This document shows, piece by piece, positions 13,207 through 25,400 of a stretch of DNA of 64,000 bases. The notes under the pieces were generated by a model, which saw only the letters and a program-made list of their open reading frames with translations, was not told where the DNA came from and did not search any database. Source of the DNA: Hirsutella rhossiliensis (lineage: Eukaryota > Ascomycota > Sordariomycetes > Hypocreales > Ophiocordycipitaceae). How positions within the stretch are numbered: position 1 is the stretch's first letter; the number at the start of each line of letters is the position of its first letter. The stretch spans positions 372,001 through 436,000 of the forward strand of contig NW_025408687.1 of NCBI RefSeq assembly GCF_020360975.1, written 5' to 3'. The translations under genes were made by a program, and so were the position numbers.

Positions 13207-13392
13207 TATAAGAGTCTTTAATTATTATAGGTAATAAGCTTAGGCCGCGGCTTAAGCCGTATAGTTATATATAGAGGGCCGGATCCTATAAGTATAAGGG
13301 CGGGCTAGCCGCGTATAGAAGAGCTCTATATAGCTTATTAATATTATCTTATAGATAGTACCTATATATACGCCTCTACTTACTTTATAATA
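13207..13392 (+). repeat. GypA copy 1 3' LTR (186 bp)
   Basis: Begins TATAAGAGTCTTTA and ends CTTTATAATA, both consistent with TG...CA ends after RIP. It has the same length and ends as the LTRs at 22207-22392, 29459-29644 and, reversed, 62798-62983. An internal TATATA stretch is a possible promoter core. Confidence 0.92.
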
Positions 13393-14574
13393 AATAGCTT
13401 AGTTAAGACCGCTTATAAGGATATAAAGTCTTATTTAGTTATAGGTACCTTTAACCTCTTATATCTTTACGATGCCCTTATATAGATAATTAAGAATAAA
13501 GAGATAATATATATATAAACGGTTATATAGTAAGAAATATAATAAAGGTATTAGTTCCTTAAGTAGACTTAGCTTAGGGATCTTAGTATAAAAATTACCT
13601 ATAAAGTAGTTAACCTACTTACTATATAATATAGGCTTGCCCTCGCCGCGATACCTTTGCTAATACGGGAGCTATAGCTATTACGGCCTTATAGCGGGCG
13701 ATTTATATACTAACTTAGGCTGCCTTATATATATACGATCCTTTAATGCCTTTAAGCTAGGTTAACGCTTAAAAAGTATAATATTCTCTTATAATAGTAG
13801 CTTAAGAAGCTATTAGTAAAGACCCCCCCCTTTTTAAGTAAATTTAATACTAATTACTACTATTAAGACCTTAAGGAGCTATTACTATAAATCCGCGACC
13901 CTAACGTTATTACTATTATACGCGGCCGGCCCTATAATAATAAGCTACCTATACTAAGCTCCCTTATAGCGAGGGTATTATAGATAGTATTATAGACGGT
14001 ATTATAGATAGTATTATAGTTATAGCTAGCTATAAGGGTATCCTAGCTACCTAATTTAAGTTAGGCTAGCTTAAGGCGGCTTAACGTAAGCGTTTAAAGG
14101 CGCCGGGGGCGCGACGAGATTAATAAACTTAGCTATAGCCCGCGGTCTCTTATAGCGTTATAATAAGGATTATTAGCTCGAGGAAATATAAGGGGAAGGG
14201 GATTAAGAGGAGGACGCGGTAGGAGGGGCGCGCCGCCGGCTTCGTTAGGGCAGCCGGCTTCGTTAGGCGTTAAAGGGATCGTTAAGTAGGATATAATTAA
14301 GGCGGCGACGCCGCCGCCGCCTATATAGCCGTAAGGGCTAAGAAGGAGCTAGGTTAATTAACGGGCCGATTATTATAACTTTAAGCTTAAGGCCTAGAAA
14401 TATATTATTTAAGCGAATTAAGAGGCATATATTATATAGCCTTTATTACCTCTTATATATATATAGGTTATATATATATATAGGCGGGCGTAGGCGTAGG
14501 TATAGGCATTTAAGCGGTATAGGTACTTATAAAGCGCGCGCGGTATAAATAAGCGGGGCGGGCTAGCTTTAATA
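13393..14574 (+). other. Unassigned degenerate sequence flanking GypA copy 1
   Basis: GypA copy 1 was inserted into this stretch. The plus frame starting at 13393 stays readable for about 110 codons with few stops (TAYKDIKSYLVIGTF, then LYLYDALI), so it may be a decayed coding region, but I recognise no family. Further right are a 12-bp unit ATTATAGATAGT repeated with variants near 13977-14022, a run of eight C at about 13825, a doubled CCGGCTTCGTTAGG near 14232-14264 and CGCCGCCGCC near 14310. Composition changes sharply at about 14565, where AT-rich GypH sequence begins. Confidence 0.4.
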
Positions 14575-15199
14575 TATATCTTAAAAATAGGTTAAGTATA
14601 TAAATAGCAATATACTATTATATAAATAGTAATACTCTTCTTTTTTATTTCTAAGATAATAATAGCTTTAAAGCTAATAGAATTATTTTATTACTAAGTT
14701 AAATTAATATATAAACTTTTAAAAGGTATTATCTTAAATAAAGGGTCCTTATTTATAAGTAGGTTTTAGTTAGATCTTTATTTTATCTTATAAGTAAAAT
14801 ATAAGCTATCGATAGTATTTTACTTATAAACTAATAAGTAAATAAAATATATAAACTAAGCTATATAATACTACTTAAGATACTTTACTAACTTAAAATA
14901 AACTAACTAAGTATAACTTTTATATATTACTTAATTTATATATAATAATATAAAGAATATAATAACTAAGTTATTACTTAATAAAGTATTTATAGGTTAC
15001 TAATTAAACTTTTATATTAATATTAAGGACGATATTATTTAAAGAGGGGTACCTAAAGTAAAAGTAAGAGTTACTAAGCTATAAAAGCTATAAAAGAAGC
15101 TTAAGGAATACTAAAGAAAAGCTATTAAATTATAAGCGAAATACTATAATTTAAGGTATTAACTAATTATATTAAAAGTAAGAGACTTTATAGTATTAT
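14575..15199 (+). pseudogene. GypH integrase core remnant (Ty3/Gypsy)
   Basis: Very AT-rich plus-strand reading of the Gypsy integrase catalytic domain: KGIILNKGSLFISRF (the DRG of the second Asp is now NKG), KYKLSIVFYL-TNK (usual KLSTAFHPQTDGQ), then YNLRY-LI-LKVRDFIVL, the usual lead into the GPY/F subdomain. The frame is cut at 15199 by CopB and resumes at 21556. The left limit near 14565-14575 is an abrupt junction. N-terminal finger, RT and protease are not in the window. Confidence 0.8.
14788..14829. repeat. 14-bp perfect inverted repeat
   Basis: TTATAAGTAAAATA (14788-14801) is exactly complementary to TATTTTACTTATAA (14816-14829) around a 14-base loop that contains CTATCGATAG. It lies inside the GypH integrase remnant and may be a by-product of AT enrichment. 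Confidence 0.6.
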
Positions 15200-15685
15200 T
15201 CTCGCGAAGAGAGATATAAGAAGTATATAAAAATATATAAAGGTAAAATTAAAAGTAAGGGGTTAGATAGGTAGGGCAGAGAGATTTAATTTTTATAGGG
15301 GCAGTAATAAAGGTAAGGGAGTAATTATTATATTGCCTTAATTATCCTTCTTTCCTTTATCTAACGCCCTTCTTTATATCTATTTAGTATCTTAATTAAT
15401 AAAGAAGATCCTACTTAAAGAAGCTACTAATATCCTTTCGACTACTAAGCTTTTTACTGGTTTTTCCCCTCCTTTCTAGCCGTTGCCGGTATATCCGTTT
15501 TATCTCTCGCTACCTCTATAGGAAGCTATCGCTACTTCTACTTCCCCTCTTACCCCTACCCTCCTTTTTATACCTCTTTTTAGCTCCTTCTTCCTTTTTC
15601 TATACCGTATGTTTTTTAGCTTCCTTAGTCCCTCTTACTAAGGGATATCTCCGAGAACTACGAAATTAAGCTACGCTTCGCGATA
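15200..15685 (-). repeat. CopB 3' LTR (486 bp)
   Basis: Left LTR, the 3' LTR in coding sense. It differs from 21065-21550 by scattered transitions, mostly TA versus CA/TG. Confidence 0.92.
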
Positions 15686-15899
15686 TACCCCCTTAGCTAT
15701 AGCCTGCTCTTATAGTAAGGGCATAGCTAATACGGCTTCGGGCTAGTAAGCGTATAGAGGAGGTTCTTAGCTCTATACTTCTCCTTTTACTCGAGGAAAG
15801 CAAGGGCCCTTTTAGGTTCCTAGGCTCTTTTAGACCTACTTAAGGAATAGGGGCCTAAAAAGGGGAAAGTCCTATAAGAAAGGGGGCCTTCTTAGAAGG

Positions 15900-18800
15900 G
15901 AAAAACCTAATTAAAATAAGGGGCCCTCTAAAGGGAAAAACCTCTTCCTTTTCTTTAGCTATAGACGTTACCTTCTTATACGTACTATTAGCTCCTCTTA
16001 TAGACTCTTAAGGCGGGCCTCTAAGGATAGCTTCTCTTAAACGTCTTCTAGCTTAATTTACTATAAAAAGACAGCTAGCTTCTACTTTAGTAGGGGCTTC
16101 GTAAGACCGTTAGCTTTTATTAATACCGTTAGAACCTAACGGACGGAAATTAGTCCCCTTTAGACCTCTTAGCGTAACTAATACTAGTAGATATCGATAT
16201 ACTATAGCCGGGTTAATAGCTTACTATTTTCCTTTATAAGAATTTATATAGTCTATATATTATCGTATTTTATAGCTAATAGGGACGGAATTTATAGTTA
16301 TAAAGATATTAGTAGCCGGCTAAGGAAAATAGCTTCTTTTAACGCTTCTAAAAGAGCTAGTAGCTCTACCTTTATACTTAAAGTTATAATAGTAGCTTAC
16401 TTCGAAGCTCTCTAAGCAATAGTTCCTCTAAAAAGGGATATAATATACCCCTATAAGCTCTTTCAATTTAATAAATTATCCGTAAAAGACGAATCGCTTA
16501 AATAAAGGAAGATTTCGGTAGCTAATTTCCTTCCCTACCCTCCTAGGTATAGACTATATAATCTCGTTAAATAGAGATAAAGGATAGCTCTATCTACTAC
16601 TTCTTAATGCCTAGGGCTAGGATTCTAGTTATACTTAGCTAGCTAGGAGACCGTAAAAGAGATATCCGGTCTAGTAGAAATAGCTAAAAAAAGTAAGGAG
16701 CCTACCTTCTATTAATATTAGTGTTTCTCTTACTCCCTAGCTTAAAAGGACGGATCTAGTAAAAGCTCTTCGTTTAATATAGGCGTAGAGGAAAGCTTCT
16801 TATCGAGGGAATTAGGGAGGAATTTATAAGCGACCTTATCGATATAGGCGTCTTAGGTAAGCTAGATAGTCTATTAAGACCTATTCCTAAGGATTTATAT
16901 CCCTATAAACTACTTTAGCTCCCTTAGCTTAGTTATCTTATACCTTTATTATAGGCCTTATATAGCCTCCTTAGTAGTTGCTTCTTCCTCTTTTAGGTAG
17001 GCCTAGATAATATCGTTAACGTAAAAGAAGACTATGATTTTACCCTTTTATATTATACACGGTTCCTAAGGGACTTTCTTAAAGCCTAGGGCTTTAAGGG
17101 AACCTATTAAATACTATTACTAAAGAAGGGGTAATCTTCGTAGTCTATATAGAGCTTTCCTAAGCTATAGAACCTTTCCTAGCTATTAAAAGCCTAGTAG
17201 AAGGCGTATATAGATAACTTCTTTTTCCTTAAGTAGGTAGTTAATAAAGGCGTTAACTATATCTATCTAATTAAGCTCGAGGTCGAATTCTACTACTATA
17301 GCTATAAGGGTCCGAAAAGATATCCCTACTAGGGTAGTTACCTTAGTAGGAAGATCCCTTTTTTCTTACTAGTTCCTATAAATAACTAGCCGGGCTTTAT
17401 ACTTTTAAAGGAAGCTATATTTATTAGTCTTATAGATAAAGACCTACTTATAGCTAAGGACCTATTTTCCTCTTACTTTTTCCTTAAGGACCTCTTCGAA
17501 AGACCCTATCTCTTTATATAAGGCTAGGTAGTCTTTCTAGGCCTAGAAAAACTAGTCTCTAAAAGGGTGTCTTTCTAGCTGCTTCTAGTTTACTAGTAGG
17601 TCTAGGAGGTCTCTTTTATATACCTTCCTTACTAATAGTAGCTTAAAAAGCCGGCCTACTATAAACGCTCTATAGGAACTATCTTCTATTAGCGTTAGGT
17701 AGAAGTCGGAAAAACGATCGAAATAAGGGAGAGGTTAGTCTTTTTTAGTATCCGTATTAGGCCCTATACCTTCCTTTACTTCTTAAAGCAGGGATAAAAA
17801 GGCAGCTAGGTAATCTTTTAAGAGAGGTGCTTTTCCTACCCCCTTAGGGGTCGAGATAGGAAGACTAACTAAAAAAGCTACTTTTAGATCTTCTTCTTAT
17901 TCTATAAGAGGAGGCGTAGGGAGGTAGGCGTATTTTAGCTCTACCGCTTTCCTATAGTCTCCTTCTTCGTCTAGATTATTTAATCTAGTAGCTTCCTCTT
18001 TAAAGTCGGCGTTATTCTTAACTACTTCGACGTTAGTTTCTTCTTCTATTTCTTCGTCTAAGACCTCTTCTTAAGACTATTAGAAAGGGGGAATTTAAAT
18101 CTTTTAAATTAGCTAACGTTAAGAGAGTAAGAGGGGCTATTAATCCCTCTTTCCGTTAAAGAAGCTAGATTCGTCGAAAATTATATCCCTAGTCGAAATA
18201 ACCTTTTATAAAAGAGGAATCTAGATCCGGAAGATATTTATAGAATTATAACTAACGATATAACTAATAAAGGCTCTAAGATTAAGCTTTCTTTTCTTCT
18301 TCCTTTTTAGCTATATATCGGTAGTTATTGCGTATGCCTTATAGCTATAGGTATAAAGGTAGGCTAGCGAGGCCCTTTTCTTCGTAAAAAGCTTAAGGGG
18401 GGATTTCTAATTTATTCCTTAGGTCTTAAAAAGGGTCTCTAGGTCCCTATAGTCCCTTAGTCCCCTAGGGTCCCTTAGGGTCCGGTTCTAAAGGTAATAA
18501 GCGGTCTTAACGACTTCCCTTTAAAGGTCGTATAGAAGCCTTATAGTAAGTCTTATTATATAGGCCCTTTCTATTATAGTACCCCTTAATCTTTCTACCC
18601 CTCTATTCTAGGCCTAGGTATTTAGTACTAACGGGAGGGGTAGAATGCCCTTTTTTCGTAGCTAATTTAAGATATCTTTCGTAAATAGCTCTCTATTAGA
18701 CTATATCTTCTTTACTTTATAGCTAAAGTAGGATTTTATCTAGTTAACGAAGTCCTTAAAGGTAGACTAGTTATACTTACTTAAGTAGGTCCGTAAGAAA

Positions 18801-21060
18801 TAGGGGTAAACTATCCTTAAAAAGGCGTCTATAAAAAACATTACCCTTACGAAGCTTTCCTAGTCCTTAGAGATATCGGTTTAGTCGACCTAAATTTCCT
18901 TATATAGCTAGTCCGGCCGTAAAGGGGTTCGTCTAGAAATTCGTCTCTTAGTCTTTCCTTAGCCGTAGTATTTATATTCGACGGTCTTTAGGCCCTTTAT
19001 TCGTACGCCTTATTATAGGCCTAGCTTATATAAAGCTAAGGGGCCTAGGTAACTAAGTCGTGCGTACTAAAGAAGGCCGTCTCCTTAGGCTACCGGAAGA
19101 GGGTCCTTTATAGTAGACCTATTCCTCTTAGTAGGGAAAGCTAACTTCTTAAGAGGTTCCTTCCTAAGAATAGGTCGGAATTCGAGAATAAATTAACCGA
19201 ATTTCTCCTCGATAAGCCTAATCGTCTAATTCTTCTAAACTAGCCTCGTAGGCTTAGACGTTATATCCTAGAAGATTCCTTCCTTTCGAAGAAGGCGGAA
19301 GGAAATTAGGCTTATTAAAAATCGAGGGTAAAAAGCTACCCTTATTCTTCGAAGAATTTATATAGATCCGTTAGGTAATTTTATCGTAAAATTCACCCTT
19401 CTATATCCCTCTATCCGTACGGTTAATTCCCCGGCAATAAGATATTCCTTCTATGCCTTCTTAAAAGACCGGAATTATAAGAGTATATTATAGATATTAA
19501 GGGAAGTACTAGAGTTAAGGATAGCTGATTTTCGTAGGGGATAGTTAAAGGGTCTTAACGGTTAGTCTTACTAATCCGTAGGAAAGATAAATACTAGATT
19601 TACTATACTAACGATTTTTCCTTAAATTTATAGCTTAAATAAGGGCAGCGGCGTTATTAGTTACTATTTCTTAGCAACCTAAATCTCGCTATCTTCTTCT
19701 ATAATAAGGGGTCCTCCTTAAGAGACTATTATACTATTTCTTATAGCCTCTTTAAAGGGTTAACTCCTTTAGGTCGGTTTTCCTCGAAGACCTACTAGCA
19801 GTCTTCTAGCCGATAGGGCTTTTTATATACTTAGTAGGTAGGTCGATTCCTTTTTATACGTTGTTTCTTTAAGGAATCCTTATCTTAGTCCGGAAGGTCT
19901 ACTTAAAAACCTCCCCTTTTTACCCCTTATTACTAATTTTAACGAAGAGGTTCGATTTCGACTAGTTCCTTAATTTTTCGACTAACGGACTAAAAGGTCT
20001 ATTAGGGGACTAGTTAGGCCGGTTTAACTAACGGGACCGGGGCCGGGCCCGGAGTAAGATACGAAGCTAGGGCTAGGACTAAGGCAGCCGTTAAAGATAA
20101 GGTTAAGGCTCTCGAGGGAGGAGGAGCTAAAGGAGCAATAGCTATAGTAGTAGTAGCGGGGGCCGTAGTAATAGGGGCTATAGCAGCTATAGGTCGAGCT
20201 GTCTAGGTCGAGTACTAGCTATAAAGAAATAAGACTACTTACTATTATACTCTAGCAGCCTCTTTGTTTAGTTCCTAGCTAGCCTCTTAAAAGATAGTCG
20301 AGTAACCGTTACTAATAGGCTTTATTAGCAGAGATATATCCCGTAGCTACTAGCTAGAAAGAGCTTTTATTAGGAAGTATTAGTTAGCTTCCTTAAGGAT
20401 TTCTTCCTATTTAGCTAGCTATAAAGAAGCTAGTAGGTTCCTAGTAGAAAAAGCTCCTAGGTAGGCCGTATAGGTCTTCTTAATATAGTTAGTTATATAG
20501 CCCCTCGAGGGAGCTATTAAGGTCTCGAGCTTTAAAAGCTACTACCTAGGAGTCTCTTCCTCTTAAAGAGAGATTAGCTTTACGGTACTAACGGATTCCG
20601 TTATCGCCGTACGAGCAGTAGTTAATAGCTTCGTCTTATAAAGGTATTCCTTTTAATAACTTTTATAGTTACCTAAGGTAGTAGAAAAAGCTCTCTATTA
20701 TATAGAGGTTAGCTTAGAGAAGAGGGTAGCTCCCTCTATAAAGTCCGTTGCCCTAAGATAAAGAGGGGGCTCGAGGGGGTCCTACTTATTAAAGAAGACT
20801 AAATTATAGATAGTTCTATCCATACGAGCCTATAGCTCCTTTACCTACTTATCCTAATCTTAGGGCTCTGCTAGAATCGTCCTATAGACCGTAGGGATAG
20901 TAAAGGAGTCGGTTTTCGTTATTATTATAGGGAAGGGTAGAAAAGTTAGGTAAAAATCGGCTTTTTTAATAAGAGGGGTAAAGGGAAGCTATAAAGGATA
21001 TAAGAAAGGTGCCTTTTATAGTAGCCGGAAGGTATAGGAATTCTATTCCTCCCTAGCTTA
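15900..21060 (-). pseudogene. CopB gag-pol remnant
   Basis: Minus-strand Copia polyprotein broken by RIP stops. Integrase core readable about 18770-18480: LRKKGILPLP, then the GVER-GGTIIERA segment typical of Copia (here GVERLRGTIIERA) and EVVKTAYYL. RT about 17420-16950: KARLVIYR, SFRTLIAIVVEFDLEL, DIVNAFINYLL, and a catalytic box reading FYVNDII at about 17006-17026. The first box Asp is Asn because GTT-GAC contains TpG. RNase H should follow leftwards (about 16600-16000) and gag occupies roughly 21000-19900, but both are too degraded to quote confidently. Boundaries of the whole are approximate. Confidence 0.82.
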
Positions 21061-21064
21061 TAAC

Positions 21065-21550
21065 TCTCGCGAAGAGAGATATAAGAAGTATATAAAAATA
21101 CACGAAGGTAAAATTAAAAGTAAGGGGTTAGATAGGTAGGGCAGAGAGATTTAATTCTTACGGGGGCAGTAATAAAGGTAGGGGAGTAATTATTATATTG
21201 CCTTAATTATCCTTCTTTCCTTTATCTAACGCCCCTCTTTATATCTATTTAGTATCTTAATTAATAAAGAAGATCCTACTTAAAGAAGCTATTAATATCC
21301 TTTCGACTACCGAGCTTTTTACCGGTTTTTCCCCTCCTTTCTAGCCGTTGCTAGTATATCTATCTTATCTCTCGCTACCTCTATAGGAAGCTATCGCTAC
21401 TTCTACTTCCCTTCTTACCCCTACCCTCCTTTTTATACTTCTTTTTAGCTCCTTCTTCCTTTTTCTATACCATGTGTTTTTTAGCTTCCTTAGTCCCTCT
21501 TACTAAGGGATATCTCTAAGAACTATAAAATCAGGCCACGCTTCGCGATA
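21065..21550 (-). repeat. CopB 5' LTR (486 bp)
   Basis: Right LTR, the 5' LTR in coding sense. Inside it, plus-strand CTAGCTTATAAC ends directly at the LTR edge, resembling the initiator-tRNA anticodon-loop match seen in CopC after C-to-T change. This PBS reading is weaker than for CopC. Confidence 0.9.
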
Positions 21551-21555
21551 ATTAT

Positions 21556-22206
21556 CGATAAAGAACTATAAGGAACGGTATTCCTACTATAAATAAAGTA
21601 GCTATAATATACTCTCCCGATTATATAAGCTAATAAGTAGTATATTAATTATAGATAAAATCCTATCTTATAGAGTAAGAATTACTTATTATTTAATATA
21701 TTATTATATATTAAACGGGCTGCCGGTTATTATATAATCGGAAATTAAAGGAATAAAGCTAGATTAGAGTACTAGCTAAGACCTCTTAAGAATACTAGTA
21801 TAACTAACCTCCTTTAAACACGAATATTAGTAGAACTAAGATACTTCTAGCTATACTTAAGGTATTACTAAATTTATTAGTCTTAGGGCTATATAGTAGC
21901 TTAAATCCGGTCTTAAAAGGTTCTTCCGTTTAGCTATAATTATCTCTATAAGGTAGTATATCCGCTAGTAGATAGAGATAGAATTATTAACTTTAATACC
22001 TCTTCTATATACTAATATACTACTAATAAATTCCGTTAAAAATCCTACCTTATTCTCCTTCTTCCCCTCTATTATATAGTCTTATATAATTCCTTAATTT
22101 CCTAAAATTCTAGTTTACTTATATACCTTAAGAAGAACTTATACTTTAAGGACGAAAAAAGAAAACTCTTACCTAAGTATATTAAACTATTTTAGGTCCT
22201 ATAAGC
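21556..22206 (+). pseudogene. GypH integrase C-terminus (GPY/F) interrupted by a solo LTR
   Basis: After CopB the GypH frame continues: SIKNLYFKDEKRKLLPKYIK, with LF-VL where GPFRVL is usual. That is the GPY/F subdomain that follows the catalytic core in Gypsy integrases. A solo CopC LTR (21567-22133) with TSD AGAAC splits this short stretch, and GypA copy 2 interrupts it at 22206. The frame resumes at 29650. Confidence 0.85.
21567..22133 (+). repeat. Solo CopC LTR (567 bp)
   Basis: Full-length LTR of the CopC family in plus sense, starting TATAAGGAACGG and ending CCTTAAGA, flanked by AGAAC at 21562-21566 and 22134-22138. Left by LTR-LTR recombination after insertion. It independently fixes the CopC LTR limits. 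Confidence 0.92.
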
Positions 22207-22392
22207 TATAAGAGTCTTTAACTATTATAGGTTATAGGCTTAAGCTATAGCCTAAGCTATATAGTTATATATAGAGGGCTAGATCCTATATATATATATA
22301 TAAGCTAGCTATATATAAAAGAGCTTTATATAGATTATTAATATTATCCTATAAATAGCACCTATATATATACCTTTACTTACTCTATAATA
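22207..22392 (+). repeat. GypA copy 2 5' LTR (186 bp)
   Basis: Starts TATAAGAGTCTT, ends CTCTATAATA. Internal sequence follows with GTATAAGCTATTAACTAA, also next to the LTR in copy 3. This is where the PBS should be, but I cannot assign its tRNA. Confidence 0.92.
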
Positions 22393-22429
22393 GTATAAGC
22401 TATTAACTAATAGATCTAATAGATATCTC

Positions 22430-25400
22430 TTTAAAGAAGGTACTACTTCCTTAAGGGAGTACTCTACCCCTCCTTAAACGGATAAGAAGTATTATAGCTA
22501 TCCTAAAAGCGATTAAAAGCGCAATAGCTAGTAAGAAGGATAAGGTTCTCGCTATACTAAGGGAGCCGTCTATAAGACTAGCTTTAACCCCTACGACCTT
22601 TATAACGCCGGTTATAGCGGCGATACCGCTAACGTAAAAGCCGCTCTCTTAGCTAACTTAGGATAGTAAGCTAGAGTCCTTTTACTTCTTTCTTAGCTAG
22701 CTATAAACGAAGTTTATAACTAATAAGAAATAGGGCTTAAATAGCTATCGCGATATAGTATAGTATTTACTTTTCTATATATTACTAAAGCCTTAGATAT
22801 AGTAGATCTTTAGATTCTAAGATAAGGGCAGCCTTAAAGGTAGACGCGACCTAAAAGACTTCTTTTAATACCTTATATATATATTTAGTAATATATAGGA
22901 GCGGGAGAAGGCGTAAGATAGGCTATAGACCCTTAAGTAAAGAAATAGATAAACCTTTAGCGAATTCCTCCTTAATTTTAAAGAAACGCTTTTATAAGCG
23001 GTAGGGACTATAGTATAGGAAGATAGCGTAAAGCTTATATAGCTATAGAATTTAATTACGCTAGCCCTATAAGAGCTACTTATCCCTATAATTATACCTA
23101 TTAACTATAGTAAGTATATAAGCCGGTTAATAAAGGTAGTATAAGGCTATAAGTAAACGCTATGTTTTTAAAAGCTTTATAAGTATACGCTATATAATAG
23201 CGATAAGATTACCGCCCCTTTATAAGATAAATAGCCGGCTATTAATATAGATAGGGATACCTTAATATTAGCTACCTATATAGACTAAGCTAAACATAGT
23301 AAGAAGACGCCGTTAACTACCCTCTATACTATCTTATACTTTAAGTAATAAGCGAAGTAAGTAATAAGTAAGGAAATTAAAAAGAGGAAGGCTAATAGCC
23401 GCTACTTATATTATAGCGCGTTTATATACTTTATATTAAAATGCCCTTTCTTTTTAGCTAAGTAACCTATAGCGGTTTAAGTAGCGAAGATAAAACTGCT
23501 CCTTACCTTAGATAATAAGGAGGACTTTACCCTCTTAGGCCTAAAAGAAAAAGAATAGCTTTAAAGTAAAGATAGGCTCTAGAGCCTTAATTACTAATAT
23601 TAGTAAAAGAGAAGAAAGAGTTATCCGCTTATATAAAAGAGGAGCTTACTTTAATATAGGTTATAATTAATAACTTTTTATTAGTCGCTACCTTTATAAA
23701 TAAGGGCTATTAATACTATACTATAGTTAATAAGGCGCTTACGTAAGAGATATAAGTACTAGTAAAAAGGATCGCTTTAAGGTAAATAAAGGGCGCTTTA
23801 AGCGTAATAGAAAGTATAGTAATTAAGGGTATTATATAGCTAGCTATAAAGGTCGACGGCTACTATAAGCTTATTATAGCTTATATAATCCCTTAACTAA
23901 AGTTCCCCTTAATTCTTAGGAAACCTTAGTTATTATATATAGAGTTATACTTAATTTTATACTAAATAAAACTATAGTTTAGGCCTATATAATAGTAGGT
24001 CCGCTATAATAATAGTTCTATAAGTATAAAACTAAGCGTATAAGCTTTATACTTAATATAAGAGGTCCTTACCTTTATTTTTATAGGAACTATATAACGA
24101 TTAAAGTAAGAAGAGGGTTATATAGTAGCGGATATAGCGGTCTATATAGTTAGCTTAGTAGATATCGATAAGGCCCTTTAAATAAAGAAGCTAAAGTCGC
24201 CCGCTAAGCTATAGTAGTAGATACTAAAGCGCTTTTACGATCTTCTTTTACTATTTAAGTCTTAGGAAGCGGATAAGCTTAACCTATATAAGCTAAGGGT
24301 AAACTATAGGGTCGTACTCTATACTAATAAGAAAGGGTAGGAACTACCTATACCGTTTAGGCCGCTATATAGTATATTATATATAGAGCTACTAGTACTA
24401 AAGAAGACGCTAAGGGACCTCTTAGATAATAGCTTTATTTAAGTAAGTAGCTCTAAAGTAAGAGCGCTAGTCTTATTTATATATAAGCTAAGGGGTAGGA
24501 TATAGTCTTATTATAACTATAAGGCTTTAAATATAATTATAAGGCTAGACCGCTACCTCTTACCCTTAATCTTAGATACGCTTTATAACCTCTTATAGGT
24601 AAAGTAGTTTATAAAGCTAGATATAAAATAAGCGTTCTATAAAGTATATATCTTAAAAAGTAATAAGTAAAAGATAGCGTTTTATACTTACTATAGCTTA
24701 TTTAAGTAGCTTATAACCCCCTTTAGCTTCTTAAGTGCGCCCGCTACCTTCTAGTATTATATTAATAATATACTTTAAAACTTCCTAGATAAGTTCGCCT
24801 CTATATATATAAATAATATTTTTATCTATATAAGCGGATCTTATAAGGACTATATATAAAAAGTATAGAAGGTCTTAAAGCGCCTTTAACTTTATAGGCT
24901 CTACCTTAACTTAAATAAGTACGAATTTAAGGTTAAGAAGGTTAAGTACCTAGGCTTTATTATTTATATAAGCGTAGGTATATAGGTAGACCCTATAAAG
25001 ATCTAAGCGATCTAAGACTAAGCGGCCTTAACTATATAAATAAGTATATAAAGCTTCCTTAGGTTCGCGAACTATTATAAGATATTTATTAAGGGCTTCT
25101 TTTATATTATAATACCCTTAAATAAGATTACTAAAAAGAGGGCTGCTTTTTATTAGGGACCTATATAAGAGGGGGCGTTCTATATACTTAAGGACCTATT
25201 TTCGTAAGCCTTAGTACTACTTTAATAGGACTTTAACTAGTCTATAATAGTTAAAGTAGACTATAGCGGCTAGGCGCTTAGAGGTATACTTTCTTAGGAG
25301 GTAGATAGGCAGAAGTAATTAATAGCGTTCTACTCTTATAAGCTAACCTTAATAGAGCGGAATAACGCTATTTATAATAAGGAGATACTAGTAATTATTA

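Larger units (their letters stand above)
1..13392 (+). mobile_element. GypA copy 1: Ty3/Gypsy chromovirus, 5' end outside window
   Basis: Degenerate plus-strand LTR retrotransposon that enters from the left edge. It holds protease, reverse transcriptase, RNase H, integrase and chromodomain remains (1-3780), a GC-rich 3' module, and a 186-bp 3' LTR ending at 13392. It is cut in two by GypM (4255-12078). Two relatives in the window confirm its structure: a full copy at 22207-29644, whose uninterrupted sequence shows the empty site for GypM, and a truncated reverse copy at about 58875-62983. CA/TG dinucleotides are nearly absent, so this copy is heavily RIP-mutated. The 5' LTR and target duplication cannot be checked because they lie outside the window. 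Confidence 0.9.
15200..21550 (-). mobile_element. CopB: complete Ty1/Copia element nested in GypH
   Basis: A 6.35-kb element with 486-bp LTRs (15200-15685 and 21065-21550) and TSD ATTAT on both sides (15195-15199, 21551-21555). Coding is on the minus strand in Copia order, with integrase before RT. LTR ends form a 10-bp near-perfect inverted repeat, TCTCGCGAAG and CTTCGCGATA. Excising it with one TSD copy restores the GypH frame. A further copy begins at about 63765. Confidence 0.93.
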
